A stretch of 7,980 nt of DNA from Nitrospirota bacterium (lineage in GTDB: Bacteria > Nitrospirota > UBA9217). The notes under the pieces were generated by a model. That model was not told where the DNA came from and did not search any database. It saw only the letters and a program-made list of their open reading frames with translations. This document shows, piece by piece, positions 1-6,062 of the stretch (position 1 is its first letter; each line of letters starts with the position of its first letter). The translations under genes and the position numbers were made by a program. The stretch covers positions 1 through 7,980 of the forward strand of contig DAIDTZ010000020.1 of NCBI GenBank assembly GCA_027456925.1, read 5' to 3'.

Positions 1-1026
1 GTTTTTCTCTTCGGCGGCGTGCGTGGCCTCTATGACCGCTGGGTGACGTCAATAGCCGGTTCGTTCATCGGGCGAGGAGTGGTCTTTGTTCTCATTCTCC
101 TGTATGCGGAAACAATCATGGGTCTCCCGTTCAGCCTCTTCCGTCACTTCAAAATAGAAAACCGCTACGGCTTTAATACCATGACCCTGCGTCTCTGGGT
201 TATCGACCTGGTCAAGTCCACGGCAATCGCAACAATTATGAGCGCCATTGTCGTTGCCGCCGCCATCGCCATTATTCAGGCAACCCCCCGGTTGTGGTGG
301 CTTTGGGTCTGGGCATTTCTTCTACTCTTCGGAATTTTCGTCATGTATCTTTCGCCGACGCTCATTGAACCATTGTTTTTCAAGTTCGAGCCGGTCAAAG
401 CTGAAGGCCTGGAGGACCGGATACGGTCGCTCATGGACCGGGCAGGGCTCAAGGTCAGCCGCGTCTTCCAGGTCGACGCTTCGCGCCGAAGTCGCCATTC
501 GAACGCCTATTTTACGGGGATCGGCAGGGTAAAGCGCATTGTGCTGTTCGATACCTTGATCGAACAGATGTCTCAGGAAGAGATCCTTGCCGTCCTTGCT
601 CATGAGGTGGGACACTGGAAAAAGCGGCATGTGCTGAAAAGCATCATCTTGAGCGAAATCATAGCATTCTTCGGCCTGCTGGCCGCCTTTTATCTCATTT
701 CCTGGGAGGGTGTTCCCGGCCTGGTCCATCTCTCTCAGGCATCCTTTTATGCGAGAATCCTGATCGTGGGATTCATCGGTTCCCTTGTTATGTTCCCGCT
801 GACCCCGCTTTTTAGTTTTTTCTCCCGCCGAAATGAGCGGGAAGCGGACCGCTTTGCCATCAAGCTGATTGGACGTTCCGATGATCTTGCTTCGGCCCTG
901 GTAAAGCTTTCACGGGAGAACCTGTCGAATCTCCATCCTCATCCGTTCTATGCCGGGTTTTACTACTCACACCCCCCGGTTGTGGAGAGGATACGGGAGT
1001 TGAAGACAGGAGTCGGGAGCCAGTAG
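1..1026 (+). CDS. M48 family (Ste24/CAAX prenyl protease 1-like) membrane zinc metalloprotease, 5'-truncated
   Basis: An integral membrane zinc endopeptidase of the M48A (Ste24-like) type. In bacteria such proteins are thought to act in inner-membrane protein quality control; the substrate here is unknown. The reading frame is open to base 1 and reads in as VFLFGG before the GTG at 19, so the true start lies outside; 341 residues remain, against about 410-420 for complete relatives. The M48 N-terminal domain is visible (LPFSLF, then a YGFNTMT-type motif near bases 165-187), followed by hydrophobic segments around bases 205-275 and 290-375. The zinc motif HEVGH is at 601-615, followed by W. 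The third-ligand motif EREAD is at 835-849. Two more hydrophobic segments lie between them (about 650-700 and 745-825). The C-terminal SHPPVVERI motif is typical. The last residues (KTGVGSQ) are encoded inside a heptamer repeat, so the tail is probably not conserved. Family call is firm; physiological role is not. Confidence 0.93.
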   Translation, partial: VFLFGGVRGLYDRWVTSIAGSFIGRGVVFVLILLYAETIMGLPFSLFRHFKIENRYGFNTMTLRLWVIDLVKSTAIATIMSAIVVAAAIAIIQATPRLWWLWVWAFLLLFGIFVMYLSPTLIEPLFFKFEPVKAEGLEDRIRSLMDRAGLKVSRVFQVDASRRSRHSNAYFTGIGRVKRIVLFDTLIEQMSQEEILAVLAHEVGHWKKRHVLKSIILSEIIAFFGLLAAFYLISWEGVPGLVHLSQASFYARILIVGFIGSLVMFPLTPLFSFFSRRNEREADRFAIKLIGRSDDLASALVKLSRENLSNLHPHPFYAGFYYSHPPVVERIRELKTGVGSQ

Positions 1027-1038
1027 TCCGGAGTCACG
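1004..1038 (+). repeat. degenerate 7-bp tandem repeat, AG-initial units
   Basis: Five consecutive heptamers can be read: AGACAGG, AGTCGGG, AGCCAGT, AGTCCGG, AGTCACG. Each begins with AG and most keep a shared consensus near AGTCNGG. The repeat straddles the stop codon of the M48 protease gene (TAG at 1024-1026) and supplies its last few codons. Because 7 is not a multiple of 3, this is not a protein repeat. It resembles, in unit length, the heptamers at 3483 and 2510. Confidence 0.5.
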
Positions 1039-1120
1039 AGATTGGAATAAATTGGTCTCGCGGTTCTCTCTTCATTTTGCTTGGTTCTGAATTCCGGCTC
1101 CTTTCCGCTGCACTTTCCCA

Positions 1121-1150
1121 TTGACCGCTGTCCTTCTGTTATGCTATTTT
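1121..1150 (+). promoter_or_regulatory. candidate sigma-70-type promoter for the signalling/Mla gene set
   Basis: A -35-like TTGACC (1121-1126, five of six matches to consensus) is followed after 18 bp by an extended -10, TGC TATTTT (TG at 1142-1143, hexamer 1145-1150, four of six matches). Transcription would begin near 1157 and leave a leader of about 54 nt before the ATG at 1211. It sits in the only sizeable gap upstream of the signalling genes. This is pattern matching by eye; no experimental support. Confidence 0.4.
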
Positions 1151-1153
1151 TAA

Positions 1154-1190
1154 CCGTACCTTGTCGCTGAAGCGAGTCCCCGGGTAACGG
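1154..1190 (+). other. possible leader stem-loop just upstream of the RsbU-like gene
   Basis: CCGTACC (1154-1160) can pair with GGTAACGG (1183-1190), leaving one bulged base at 1186. An inner TCGC/GCGA stem (1164-1167 with 1172-1175) is closed by a TGAA tetraloop. The structure ends immediately before the weak ribosome-binding sequence AGGGAAA (1194-1200). It lacks a T-run, so it does not look like an intrinsic terminator of the protease gene. If transcription starts near 1157, the first bases of the outer stem would be missing. Confidence 0.25.
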
Positions 1191-1210
1191 AACAGGGAAA
1201 GACACCACAG

Positions 1211-2494
1211 ATGAAAAAGCTGTCCAATAAAGCGCGTCTCGAGCAAAAAGTGAAGCGGCTGTCCACTCTCATCGAGGTGAATGGGCTGATCAGTTCGTCC
1301 CTGAACCTGGACCAGATCCTTGAGAACGTCATGGCCATATCCAAGCAGGTGATGAACGCCGACGCTTCGAGCCTCATGTTGATCGACGAAAAAACGAAGG
1401 AACTCGTTTACCAGGTGGCCCTCGGCAAGGTGGGAGAAAAACTGAAGCAGGAATTCAGGCTCAAGCTGGGCCAGGGGATCGCGGGCACGGTGGCCCAGGA
1501 GGGGAAACCGCTCTTGCTGGAGGACGCCTATACGCATCCGAAGTTCCACCGAGCCCACGACGATGCGACGGGCTACCGCACGAAGTCGATGATCACGGTG
1601 CCGCTGAAAATGGGCGAGCGCATCACCGGCGTGGCCCAGGTGATCAACCGGCTCGATGGTTCCGTTTTTGACGCCGACGACCTCGAACTGTTCATTGCGC
1701 TCTGCGGCATGGCGGCCATCGCCATCGAGAACGCCCGGATGCATAAGAGCCTGATGGAAAAGCAGCGCCTGGTGAAGGACATGGAATTCGCCCGCACCGT
1801 GCAGGAGAGTTTCCTGCCGCAGACGACGCCGGAGATCGCGAGCTACACGTTCAGCGCCCACTACACGCCGGCGCAGGAAGTGGGCGGCGATTTCTACGAC
1901 TTTATCCACCTCGACCGCGGTCGCATCGGGATCGTGATCGGCGATGTCTCGGGCAAGGGCGTACCCGCGGCGCTTTACATGGCCAAGCTGGGGAGCGACC
2001 TCAGAACGCTCGCTTTTACGGAAAAAGACCCGGCATCGGCGCTTCAGAAGCTGAATACCATGCTTGCCGAACGGAGCAGGCGCGGCATGTTCGCCACGCT
2101 CCTCTACGTTGAACTCGAAACGCAGAGCGGAAAACTCACGATCTCGAATGCCGGCCACCTCCCGCCGCTGATCAAGAAGGCTGACGGTTCCGTTGGGAAA
2201 CTTGCTACCGCGGGCGGTTCGCCGCTCGGCATTCTTGCGGGCATGCAGTTCGGCCAGGAAACCGCGTTGCTCGATCGGGGCGATACCGTGGTCCTCTATA
2301 CCGACGGCATTATCGAAGCGATGAACGACAAGGAGGCTTTGTACGGGTACGAGCGGTTTGAAGCGCTGGTGCGCAAAAGCGACCCGGACCCCGAACTGCT
2401 GAAGTCCGCAATCATAGAAGACGTGAACCTGTTCACCGGTTTGAGCCCCCAGCACGACGACATGACCCTGGTCTGTTTTGGCGTGGTGAAGTAG
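1211..2494 (+). CDS. GAF domain-containing PP2C-family (SpoIIE/RsbU-like) serine phosphatase
   Basis: A predicted cytoplasmic protein phosphatase that, by family, dephosphorylates a STAS anti-anti-sigma protein and so reverses the action of an RsbW-type kinase. Of 427 residues, about 20-175 form a GAF sensor domain (LGQGIAGTVAQEGKP at 86-100, then the typical VPL/INR segments). A helical linker (about 176-205) includes the ARTVQESFLP stretch seen before SpoIIE domains. The PP2C domain fills about 210-427. Its metal-binding acidic residues are all present: D227 and D230 in GGDFYD, D245 in GDVSGKG, D365 in LYTDG, and D416/D417 in QHDDMT. NAGHLPPLI (313-321) is also conserved. No transmembrane segment is seen, so the signal should be an intracellular small molecule or protein partner bound by GAF; the ligand cannot be read from sequence. 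The start is ATG with a modest AGGGAAA ribosome-binding site. The probable substrate and opposing kinase are encoded directly downstream. Confidence 0.95.
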   Translation: MKKLSNKARLEQKVKRLSTLIEVNGLISSSLNLDQILENVMAISKQVMNADASSLMLIDEKTKELVYQVALGKVGEKLKQEFRLKLGQGIAGTVAQEGKPLLLEDAYTHPKFHRAHDDATGYRTKSMITVPLKMGERITGVAQVINRLDGSVFDADDLELFIALCGMAAIAIENARMHKSLMEKQRLVKDMEFARTVQESFLPQTTPEIASYTFSAHYTPAQEVGGDFYDFIHLDRGRIGIVIGDVSGKGVPAALYMAKLGSDLRTLAFTEKDPASALQKLNTMLAERSRRGMFATLLYVELETQSGKLTISNAGHLPPLIKKADGSVGKLATAGGSPLGILAGMQFGQETALLDRGDTVVLYTDGIIEAMNDKEALYGYERFEALVRKSDPDPELLKSAIIEDVNLFTGLSPQHDDMTLVCFGVVK

Positions 2495-2509
2495 AACTTA
2501 TTTGATCAA

Positions 2510-2540
2510 GATGACGGATGACAAAGGACAGACAAAAGAC
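2510..2540 (+). repeat. degenerate 7-bp repeat at the start of the RsbW-like gene
   Basis: Units GATGACG, GATGACA, AAGGACA and a decayed GACAAAA follow one another. The first two differ by one base. The repeat covers the ATG at 2511 and encodes the non-conserved leader residues before the ATPase-fold homology begins. It makes the start codon of the kinase gene uncertain. Confidence 0.35.
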
Positions 2541-2939
2541 GTGGTGACGCTCATTGTGCCGAGTCATCCGAAATATTTGTATGTTGTACGGAGTGCGATC
2601 TACCCTCTCGTGATCGAGGCCGGCTTTCCCAAAAAGGACGCACGCAAGATCGTGCTGGCCGTGGACGAGGCCTGCTCGAATATCATCAAATACGCTTACG
2701 AGGGCGATTACACCAGGACCTATTCCCTGGATATCACCGTAGAGGCGGGAAGGTTTGCCGTGGAACTCAAAGACTCCGGCAAGAAGCCCGACCTTTCGAA
2801 GATCGCGCCGCGAAAGCTTGATGAGGTGAGGCCGGGAGGACTGGGCACGCATTTCATCGCGGCTGTGTTCGATCGCGTGGAGTACGATACCAGCCGTGGT
2901 GCGGGAACGGTGCTGACCCTGGTGAAGGAGAAACGTTAA
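2511..2939 (+). CDS. RsbW/SpoIIAB-like anti-sigma factor serine kinase (GHKL ATPase fold)
   Basis: A small HATPase_c_2 protein of about 142 residues. Family members phosphorylate a serine on a STAS partner and, in classical systems, sequester a sigma factor. The ATP-binding boxes are intact: N-box DEACSNIIKYAY (bases 2664-2699), G1 box KDSG (2769-2780) and G2 box GGLGTHFI (2835-2858). No transmembrane region is present. The start is ambiguous: TTG 2502, ATG 2511 and GTG 2541 or 2544 are all in frame. I chose the ATG, although no strong Shine-Dalgarno precedes it. An AGGA (2525-2528, within AAAGGACA) lies 12 bases before GTG 2541, and conserved sequence starts only at about 2547. The gene begins 16 bases after the phosphatase gene, which supports co-transcription. 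Whether its target is a sigma factor encoded elsewhere or only the neighbouring STAS protein cannot be decided here. Confidence 0.93.
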   Translation: MTDDKGQTKDVVTLIVPSHPKYLYVVRSAIYPLVIEAGFPKKDARKIVLAVDEACSNIIKYAYEGDYTRTYSLDITVEAGRFAVELKDSGKKPDLSKIAPRKLDEVRPGGLGTHFIAAVFDRVEYDTSRGAGTVLTLVKEKR

Positions 2940-2956
2940 ACTTTAAATGCCGTCGG

Positions 2957-3088
2957 AACCACAGATGAACACGGTTAAAACCTATAAAACAAAAACTCAT
3001 GGAGAAACAGAACCTCACCCTGAAGGTGATATCTGTTTCCTCTTTAAGATTTTGAAATATCCGTGTTTATCTGTGTTCATCCGTGGTT
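2957..3088. repeat. 132-bp imperfect palindromic intergenic element (hairpin-forming)
   Basis: The outer arms AACCACAGATGAACACGGTT (2957-2976) and its counterpart ending at 3088 are near-perfect inverted copies: 20 of 23 bases match between 2957-2979 and the reverse complement of 3066-3088. Inside, AAACAGA (3005-3011) pairs with TCTGTTT (3032-3038), and TCACC (3015-3019) pairs with GGTGA (3025-3029) around a CTGAA loop. The intervening sequence is also partly complementary, so the whole element can fold as one long imperfect stem. The outer-arm sequence resembles the CCACAGATGAACACAGATAA-type string I recall as a recurrent intergenic repeat in many bacterial genomes. No protein is encoded. 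It lies between the kinase and STAS genes and is followed by a T6 run at 3095-3100. Confidence 0.7.
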
Positions 3089-3129
3089 AAAAGCTTTTTT
3101 AGCATGAACTGTTCCTTTATGAGGCCCCT

Positions 3130-3477
3130 ATGAAGGTCGAGATCACAACGGAAAAGATCAATGCGGGTTTTCTGCTCAAGTTGAAAGGGGACGTGGACAT
3201 GAATTCGTCTTCCGATGTCCGCACTGCCATGGCGGAGATCTTCAAGCAGGGGCGGTCGGGCATGAAGGCGCTTTTGATTGACCTTTCCCAGGTCCGTTAC
3301 ATGGACAGTTCCGGCATCGCTACGCTCGTCGAAGGAATGCAGAACTGCCTGAAAACCGGCGCCCGTTTGAGGCTTTGTGAACTGAGCCCGCCGGTCCGGG
3401 ACGTGTTCGAGCTCGCGCGGCTGGCGAGCGTGTTCGAGATATTTCCCACGATCACCGACGCGTCGTCGGGGCTGTAA
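3130..3477 (+). CDS. STAS-domain anti-anti-sigma factor (RsbV/SpoIIAA-like; possible MlaB-type subunit)
   Basis: A single STAS domain of 115 residues, the usual size for RsbV/SpoIIAA. The phosphorylation loop reads YMDSSGIATL, with D59-S60-S61-G62. S60, directly after the aspartate, aligns with the serine that RsbW-type kinases modify. The start is ATG with a good GAGG ribosome-binding site (3121-3124) five bases upstream. Context gives two readings. First, it is the antagonist controlled by the phosphatase and kinase encoded upstream. Second, it stands directly before mlaE, the usual company of MlaB, the STAS subunit that binds the MlaF ATPase. The intact serine motif favours phosphorylation control; nothing in the sequence excludes both roles. 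The 190-base gap before it, filled by a palindrome, may allow expression different from the kinase gene. Confidence 0.93.
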   Translation: MKVEITTEKINAGFLLKLKGDVDMNSSSDVRTAMAEIFKQGRSGMKALLIDLSQVRYMDSSGIATLVEGMQNCLKTGARLRLCELSPPVRDVFELARLASVFEIFPTITDASSGL

Positions 3478-3482
3478 TTGAA

Positions 3483-3503
3483 TGCGGAGTGCGGAATGCG
3501 GAA
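3483..3503 (+). repeat. 7-bp tandem repeat TGCGGAG/TGCGGAA/TGCGGAA
   Basis: Three contiguous heptamers, nearly identical, begin six bases after the STAS stop codon; a decayed fourth unit (GGTCGGA) may follow. Thirteen bases of it (GCGGAATGCGGAA, 3491-3503) recur exactly at 5200-5212. A short stem-loop with one bulge (AACG-TAA / TTA-CGTT, 3510-3529) follows in the same gap. Nothing else recognisable lies in 3478-3572. Confidence 0.6.
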
Positions 3504-3572
3504 GGTCGGAACGTTAAGCCGGTTACGTTGCATGCCGCACACTGATCTCCGAACGTATATTCGGGGTTGCGC

Positions 3573-4361
3573 GTGAAAAACTTCGCTGGTCATCTCGGCA
3601 GGGCGTTCATCACGTTCCTGCAGGACCTTTCGAGCCTCTATTACCTGTTCCGGGAGACGGTCCTCCAATCCTTCGTATTGATTACCGACCGCAAGAAGCG
3701 GCGCCAGGCCGGACTGCTCACGCAGATAGATGAGATCGGGACGCAGTCTCTGCCGCTGGTCCTGGCCGTTGCCAGCCTGCTGGGCGTCGCCATGACGGTG
3801 TTGATTTCGTTTCAACTGAAGGAAGTCGGCGGGTACAACTACATCCCGGGCCTGGTCGCGGTCGCCATTTTCCGGGAAATGGGGCCGCTCCTTACGGCGC
3901 TTATCGTGGCGGGAAGGGTCGGTGCGGCGTTTACGGCGCGCATCGGCACGATGAAAGTTTCCGAGGAAATCCTGGCGCTTGAGACCATGGCGATCAACCC
4001 GGTCCGGTTCCTCGTGGTACAGCGTTTTCTCGGCTTGCTTTTTTCGCTTCCCGCACTGACCATGCTTGCGAATTTTATGGCCGTTTTCGGTGGTTTTCTG
4101 TTCGGGTCGACGCGGCTCGGCATCCGGCCGGACACGTATGTGCGCGAGACGCTCGACGTGCTCACCTTTACCGATGTTTACTCAGGCGTGGTCAAAGCCG
4201 GAGTTTTTGCCGTCATCATTGTCATGGTCGGCTGTTATCGGGGGCTTGTTGTCGAAGGAGGAGCCGAGGAAGTGGGCAGAGCGACAATGCTCTCCGTGGT
4301 ATCATCGACCCTGGCTATCATCGTTCTCGATACGTTCATGACGGGCGCATTCTATGGGTAA
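3573..4361 (+). CDS. mlaE: MlaE-type ABC transporter permease (phospholipid transport)
   Basis: The inner-membrane permease of an MCE/Mla phospholipid transporter, working with MlaF and MlaD to move lipids between the inner membrane and periplasm. The 262-residue length is normal. After an amphipathic N-terminal region, several hydrophobic segments are visible (bases about 3745-3815, 3850-3925, 4005-4110 and 4185-4355). The family's hallmark cytoplasmic region is clear at about 3875-4015: REMGPLLTALIVAGR, then ARIGTMKVSEEI, then LETMAINPVRFLV. The GTG at 3573 was chosen because GGGG (3563-3566) gives a six-base spacing; the in-frame TTG at 3567 would abut that site. The gene's end overlaps the mlaF start by eight bases, suggesting coupled translation. 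Confidence 0.95.
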   Translation: MKNFAGHLGRAFITFLQDLSSLYYLFRETVLQSFVLITDRKKRRQAGLLTQIDEIGTQSLPLVLAVASLLGVAMTVLISFQLKEVGGYNYIPGLVAVAIFREMGPLLTALIVAGRVGAAFTARIGTMKVSEEILALETMAINPVRFLVVQRFLGLLFSLPALTMLANFMAVFGGFLFGSTRLGIRPDTYVRETLDVLTFTDVYSGVVKAGVFAVIIVMVGCYRGLVVEGGAEEVGRATMLSVVSSTLAIIVLDTFMTGAFYG

Positions 4362-5154
4362 CAGCCATATGATCAGAGCGAACGGCATTAAAAAGAACTA
4401 CGGCGCGCGCACCGTGCTGAACGGCATAGATTTTATCGCCGAACAGAAGAAAATCACCTATATCCTGGGGTCGAGCGGCGGAGGGAAGAGCACGTTGCTG
4501 AAAATCCTCATCGGCGCTTTGAAACCGGACGACGGGCAGGTGCTTTATCGCGATATGGACATAACAAAACTGCGGGGGACCGGACTGGACCCTTTCCGGA
4601 AAAAGATCGGAATGCTGTTCCAGCAGGGCGCCCTTTTAAACTCCCTTACCGTGGGGGAAAACATATCGCTTCCCATCCGGGAACACACGCCCCTTGACGA
4701 TAACATCATCAAGATCATGGTGAAGATGAAGCTGGAGCTCGTGGGACTCCGCGATTTTGAGGACCTCTACCCCGGACAGCTTTCCGGAGGGATGCAGAAA
4801 CGCGTGGCACTGGCCCGGGCGCTTGCTTTGGACCCCGAAGTGGTGTTCTTCGACGAGCCGACATCGGGCCTCGATCCCATCGCTTCTTCGGTGATCACGA
4901 AGCTGATTTCGGACCTGAACCGGGTCCTCGGCATCACCTGCATCGTCGTGACCCACGCGGTCGAAGAAGCGATGAAGATCGCCAATAAGATCGTCATTCT
5001 CTATAAGGGGGCGGTGCTTGCTGAAGGCACGCCTGCGGAAATCCGGGGGAGTTCCGACCCGATCGTGCAACAGTTTATAACGGGCAGCCCCGACGGTCCC
5101 ATTTCGTTCCACGCTTCGAGCAGGGACTTCAGGGAAGACCTGCTGGTGGAGTAG
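4354..5154 (+). CDS. mlaF: MlaF-type ABC transporter ATP-binding protein
   Basis: The cytoplasmic ATPase that powers the MlaE permease. All nucleotide-binding motifs are present in 266 residues: Walker A GSSGGGKST (39-47), Q-loop at Q90 in MLFQ, signature LSGGM (143-147), Walker B VVFFDEP (163-169) with catalytic E168, D-loop SGLD (171-174) and switch H201. The region after about residue 225 (TPAEI, then DPIVQQFITG) matches the usual MlaF ending. The following 30 or so residues form a longer, less conserved tail that in MlaF proteins can contact partners. The first ATG (4354) overlaps the mlaE stop. A second ATG at 4369 begins directly at the conserved IRANGIKKNYG strand and could be the true start. 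No strong ribosome-binding site distinguishes them, so the choice is tentative by five codons. Confidence 0.95.
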   Translation: MGNSHMIRANGIKKNYGARTVLNGIDFIAEQKKITYILGSSGGGKSTLLKILIGALKPDDGQVLYRDMDITKLRGTGLDPFRKKIGMLFQQGALLNSLTVGENISLPIREHTPLDDNIIKIMVKMKLELVGLRDFEDLYPGQLSGGMQKRVALARALALDPEVVFFDEPTSGLDPIASSVITKLISDLNRVLGITCIVVTHAVEEAMKIANKIVILYKGAVLAEGTPAEIRGSSDPIVQQFITGSPDGPISFHASSRDFREDLLVE

Positions 5155-5199
5155 AATGAATGGGGATTTCACCCTGCTCTTGCGATACCGCGGGTGCGG

Positions 5200-5212
5200 G
5201 CGGAATGCGGAA
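5200..5212 (+). repeat. second copy of the GCGGAATGCGGAA intergenic repeat
   Basis: Thirteen bases identical to 3491-3503, lying in the 90-base gap between mlaF and mlaD. Preceding TGCGG (5195-5199) extends the same pattern with one base lost. Confidence 0.45.
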
Positions 5213-5222
5213 TATAATATTC
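5210..5222 (+). promoter_or_regulatory. TATAAT box within a 13-bp palindrome upstream of mlaD
   Basis: GAATAT-A-ATATTC (5210-5222) is a perfect palindrome around a single central base. It contains an exact -10 consensus, TATAAT, at 5213-5218. No -35-like hexamer is present at 16-18 bp upstream; the nearest TTG-type sequence (TTGCGA at 5180) is too far. It could be an internal promoter using an activator, or a chance A/T-rich patch next to the GCGGAA repeat. Confidence 0.2.
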
Positions 5223-5244
5223 AGTAAGACCCGAGGACAAATTT

Positions 5245-6045
5245 ATGGAATATCGTCGCAATGAAATCCGGGCAGGCGTTTTTCTTTTGCTCTCGTTCGT
5301 CATCCTGGCGGTGATGATCTTCGCGGTGAGCGATATTCAGAGCCTCTTCAGGAAAAAGAAAGAGGTCAAGGTGCTGTTTCAGTTCAGCGACGGGATCGAG
5401 AAGAACGCGCCGGTCCGTCTTTCGGGCATCAAGATCGGGAAGGTATCCGACATCCGTGTGGCGCCTGAGCTGGGAGACAAGGTCGAGCTGACCTTGAGCG
5501 TGTTCAGTGATACGGTCATCAGGCGCGACACGAAGGCCGCGATCAAGACGCTGGGACTGGTCGGCGGGAAATATGTGGAGTTAACCGGCGGTTCGCCGAA
5601 GTCGCCCCTCCTGGAACAAGGCGGTGTGCTCATCGGAGAGGAATCGTTCAAGATGGAGGACCTGACCAAGACGGCTCTTGACGTGGTCAACAGGCTCAAG
5701 CATATCGCCACCAATATTGATGCCATGCTCGGAGATCCCGCTTTTACGAAGTCCCTCAGGACGACCGTTGCGAACCTGCAGGACGTGTCTGCGAACATCA
5801 AGGTGATGACGTCGAGCAAGGACGAGGTGGCGCAGGGACTGAAGGACCTGCCTGTTATCCTGAAAAAGGTCGAAGAGAGCATGAACAACATCAAGGCGAT
5901 ATCGGAAAAGAGCGATGCGATGCTCGGTGAGAACAAAAAGAACATCGACGCTACAATGGAAAACGTCAGGGAAATTACGAACAATCTGAAAGATCTGACC
6001 GCGGATGTCAAAAAACATCCCTGGAAACTGATCAGGAAACCATAA
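5245..6045 (+). CDS. mlaD: MlaD-family MCE-domain lipid transport protein
   Basis: The substrate-binding MCE protein of the Mla transporter, anchored in the inner membrane with its body in the periplasm, where hexameric rings form a lipid channel. A single N-terminal membrane segment (residues about 10-28) is preceded by RRNEIRAG, the usual opening of the family. The MCE domain spans about 38-117 and includes FSDGIEKNAPVRLSGIKIG (47-65) and TLGLVGGKYVELTGG (102-116). Residues 125-266 form a long, mostly helical tail with repeated N-[IL]-[DKQ] triplets at 157, 177, 184, 215, 233 and 247. It ends in HPWKLIRKP, an ending I associate with related proteins of deltaproteobacteria. At 266 residues it is longer than the roughly 180-residue E. 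coli MlaD because of this tail. GAGGAC (5232-5237) is a good ribosome-binding site seven bases before the ATG. No mlaC or mlaA follows; hisS comes next after 17 bases. Confidence 0.93.
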   Translation: MEYRRNEIRAGVFLLLSFVILAVMIFAVSDIQSLFRKKKEVKVLFQFSDGIEKNAPVRLSGIKIGKVSDIRVAPELGDKVELTLSVFSDTVIRRDTKAAIKTLGLVGGKYVELTGGSPKSPLLEQGGVLIGEESFKMEDLTKTALDVVNRLKHIATNIDAMLGDPAFTKSLRTTVANLQDVSANIKVMTSSKDEVAQGLKDLPVILKKVEESMNNIKAISEKSDAMLGENKKNIDATMENVREITNNLKDLTADVKKHPWKLIRKP

Positions 6046-6062
6046 TGAGAAAGGTAATTTGA

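Noticed and set aside
1139..2455. Long open frame on the minus strand (438 codons) opposite the PP2C gene
   Set aside because: It mirrors the codon structure of a gene with complete, recognisable GAF and PP2C motifs, is rich in His/Arg/Ala/Gln of antisense type, and shows no domain.
3089..3098. AAAAGCTTTT palindrome upstream of the STAS gene as an operator
   Set aside because: A simple A/T-rich 10-bp palindrome next to a larger palindrome; no second copy found near other starts in the window.
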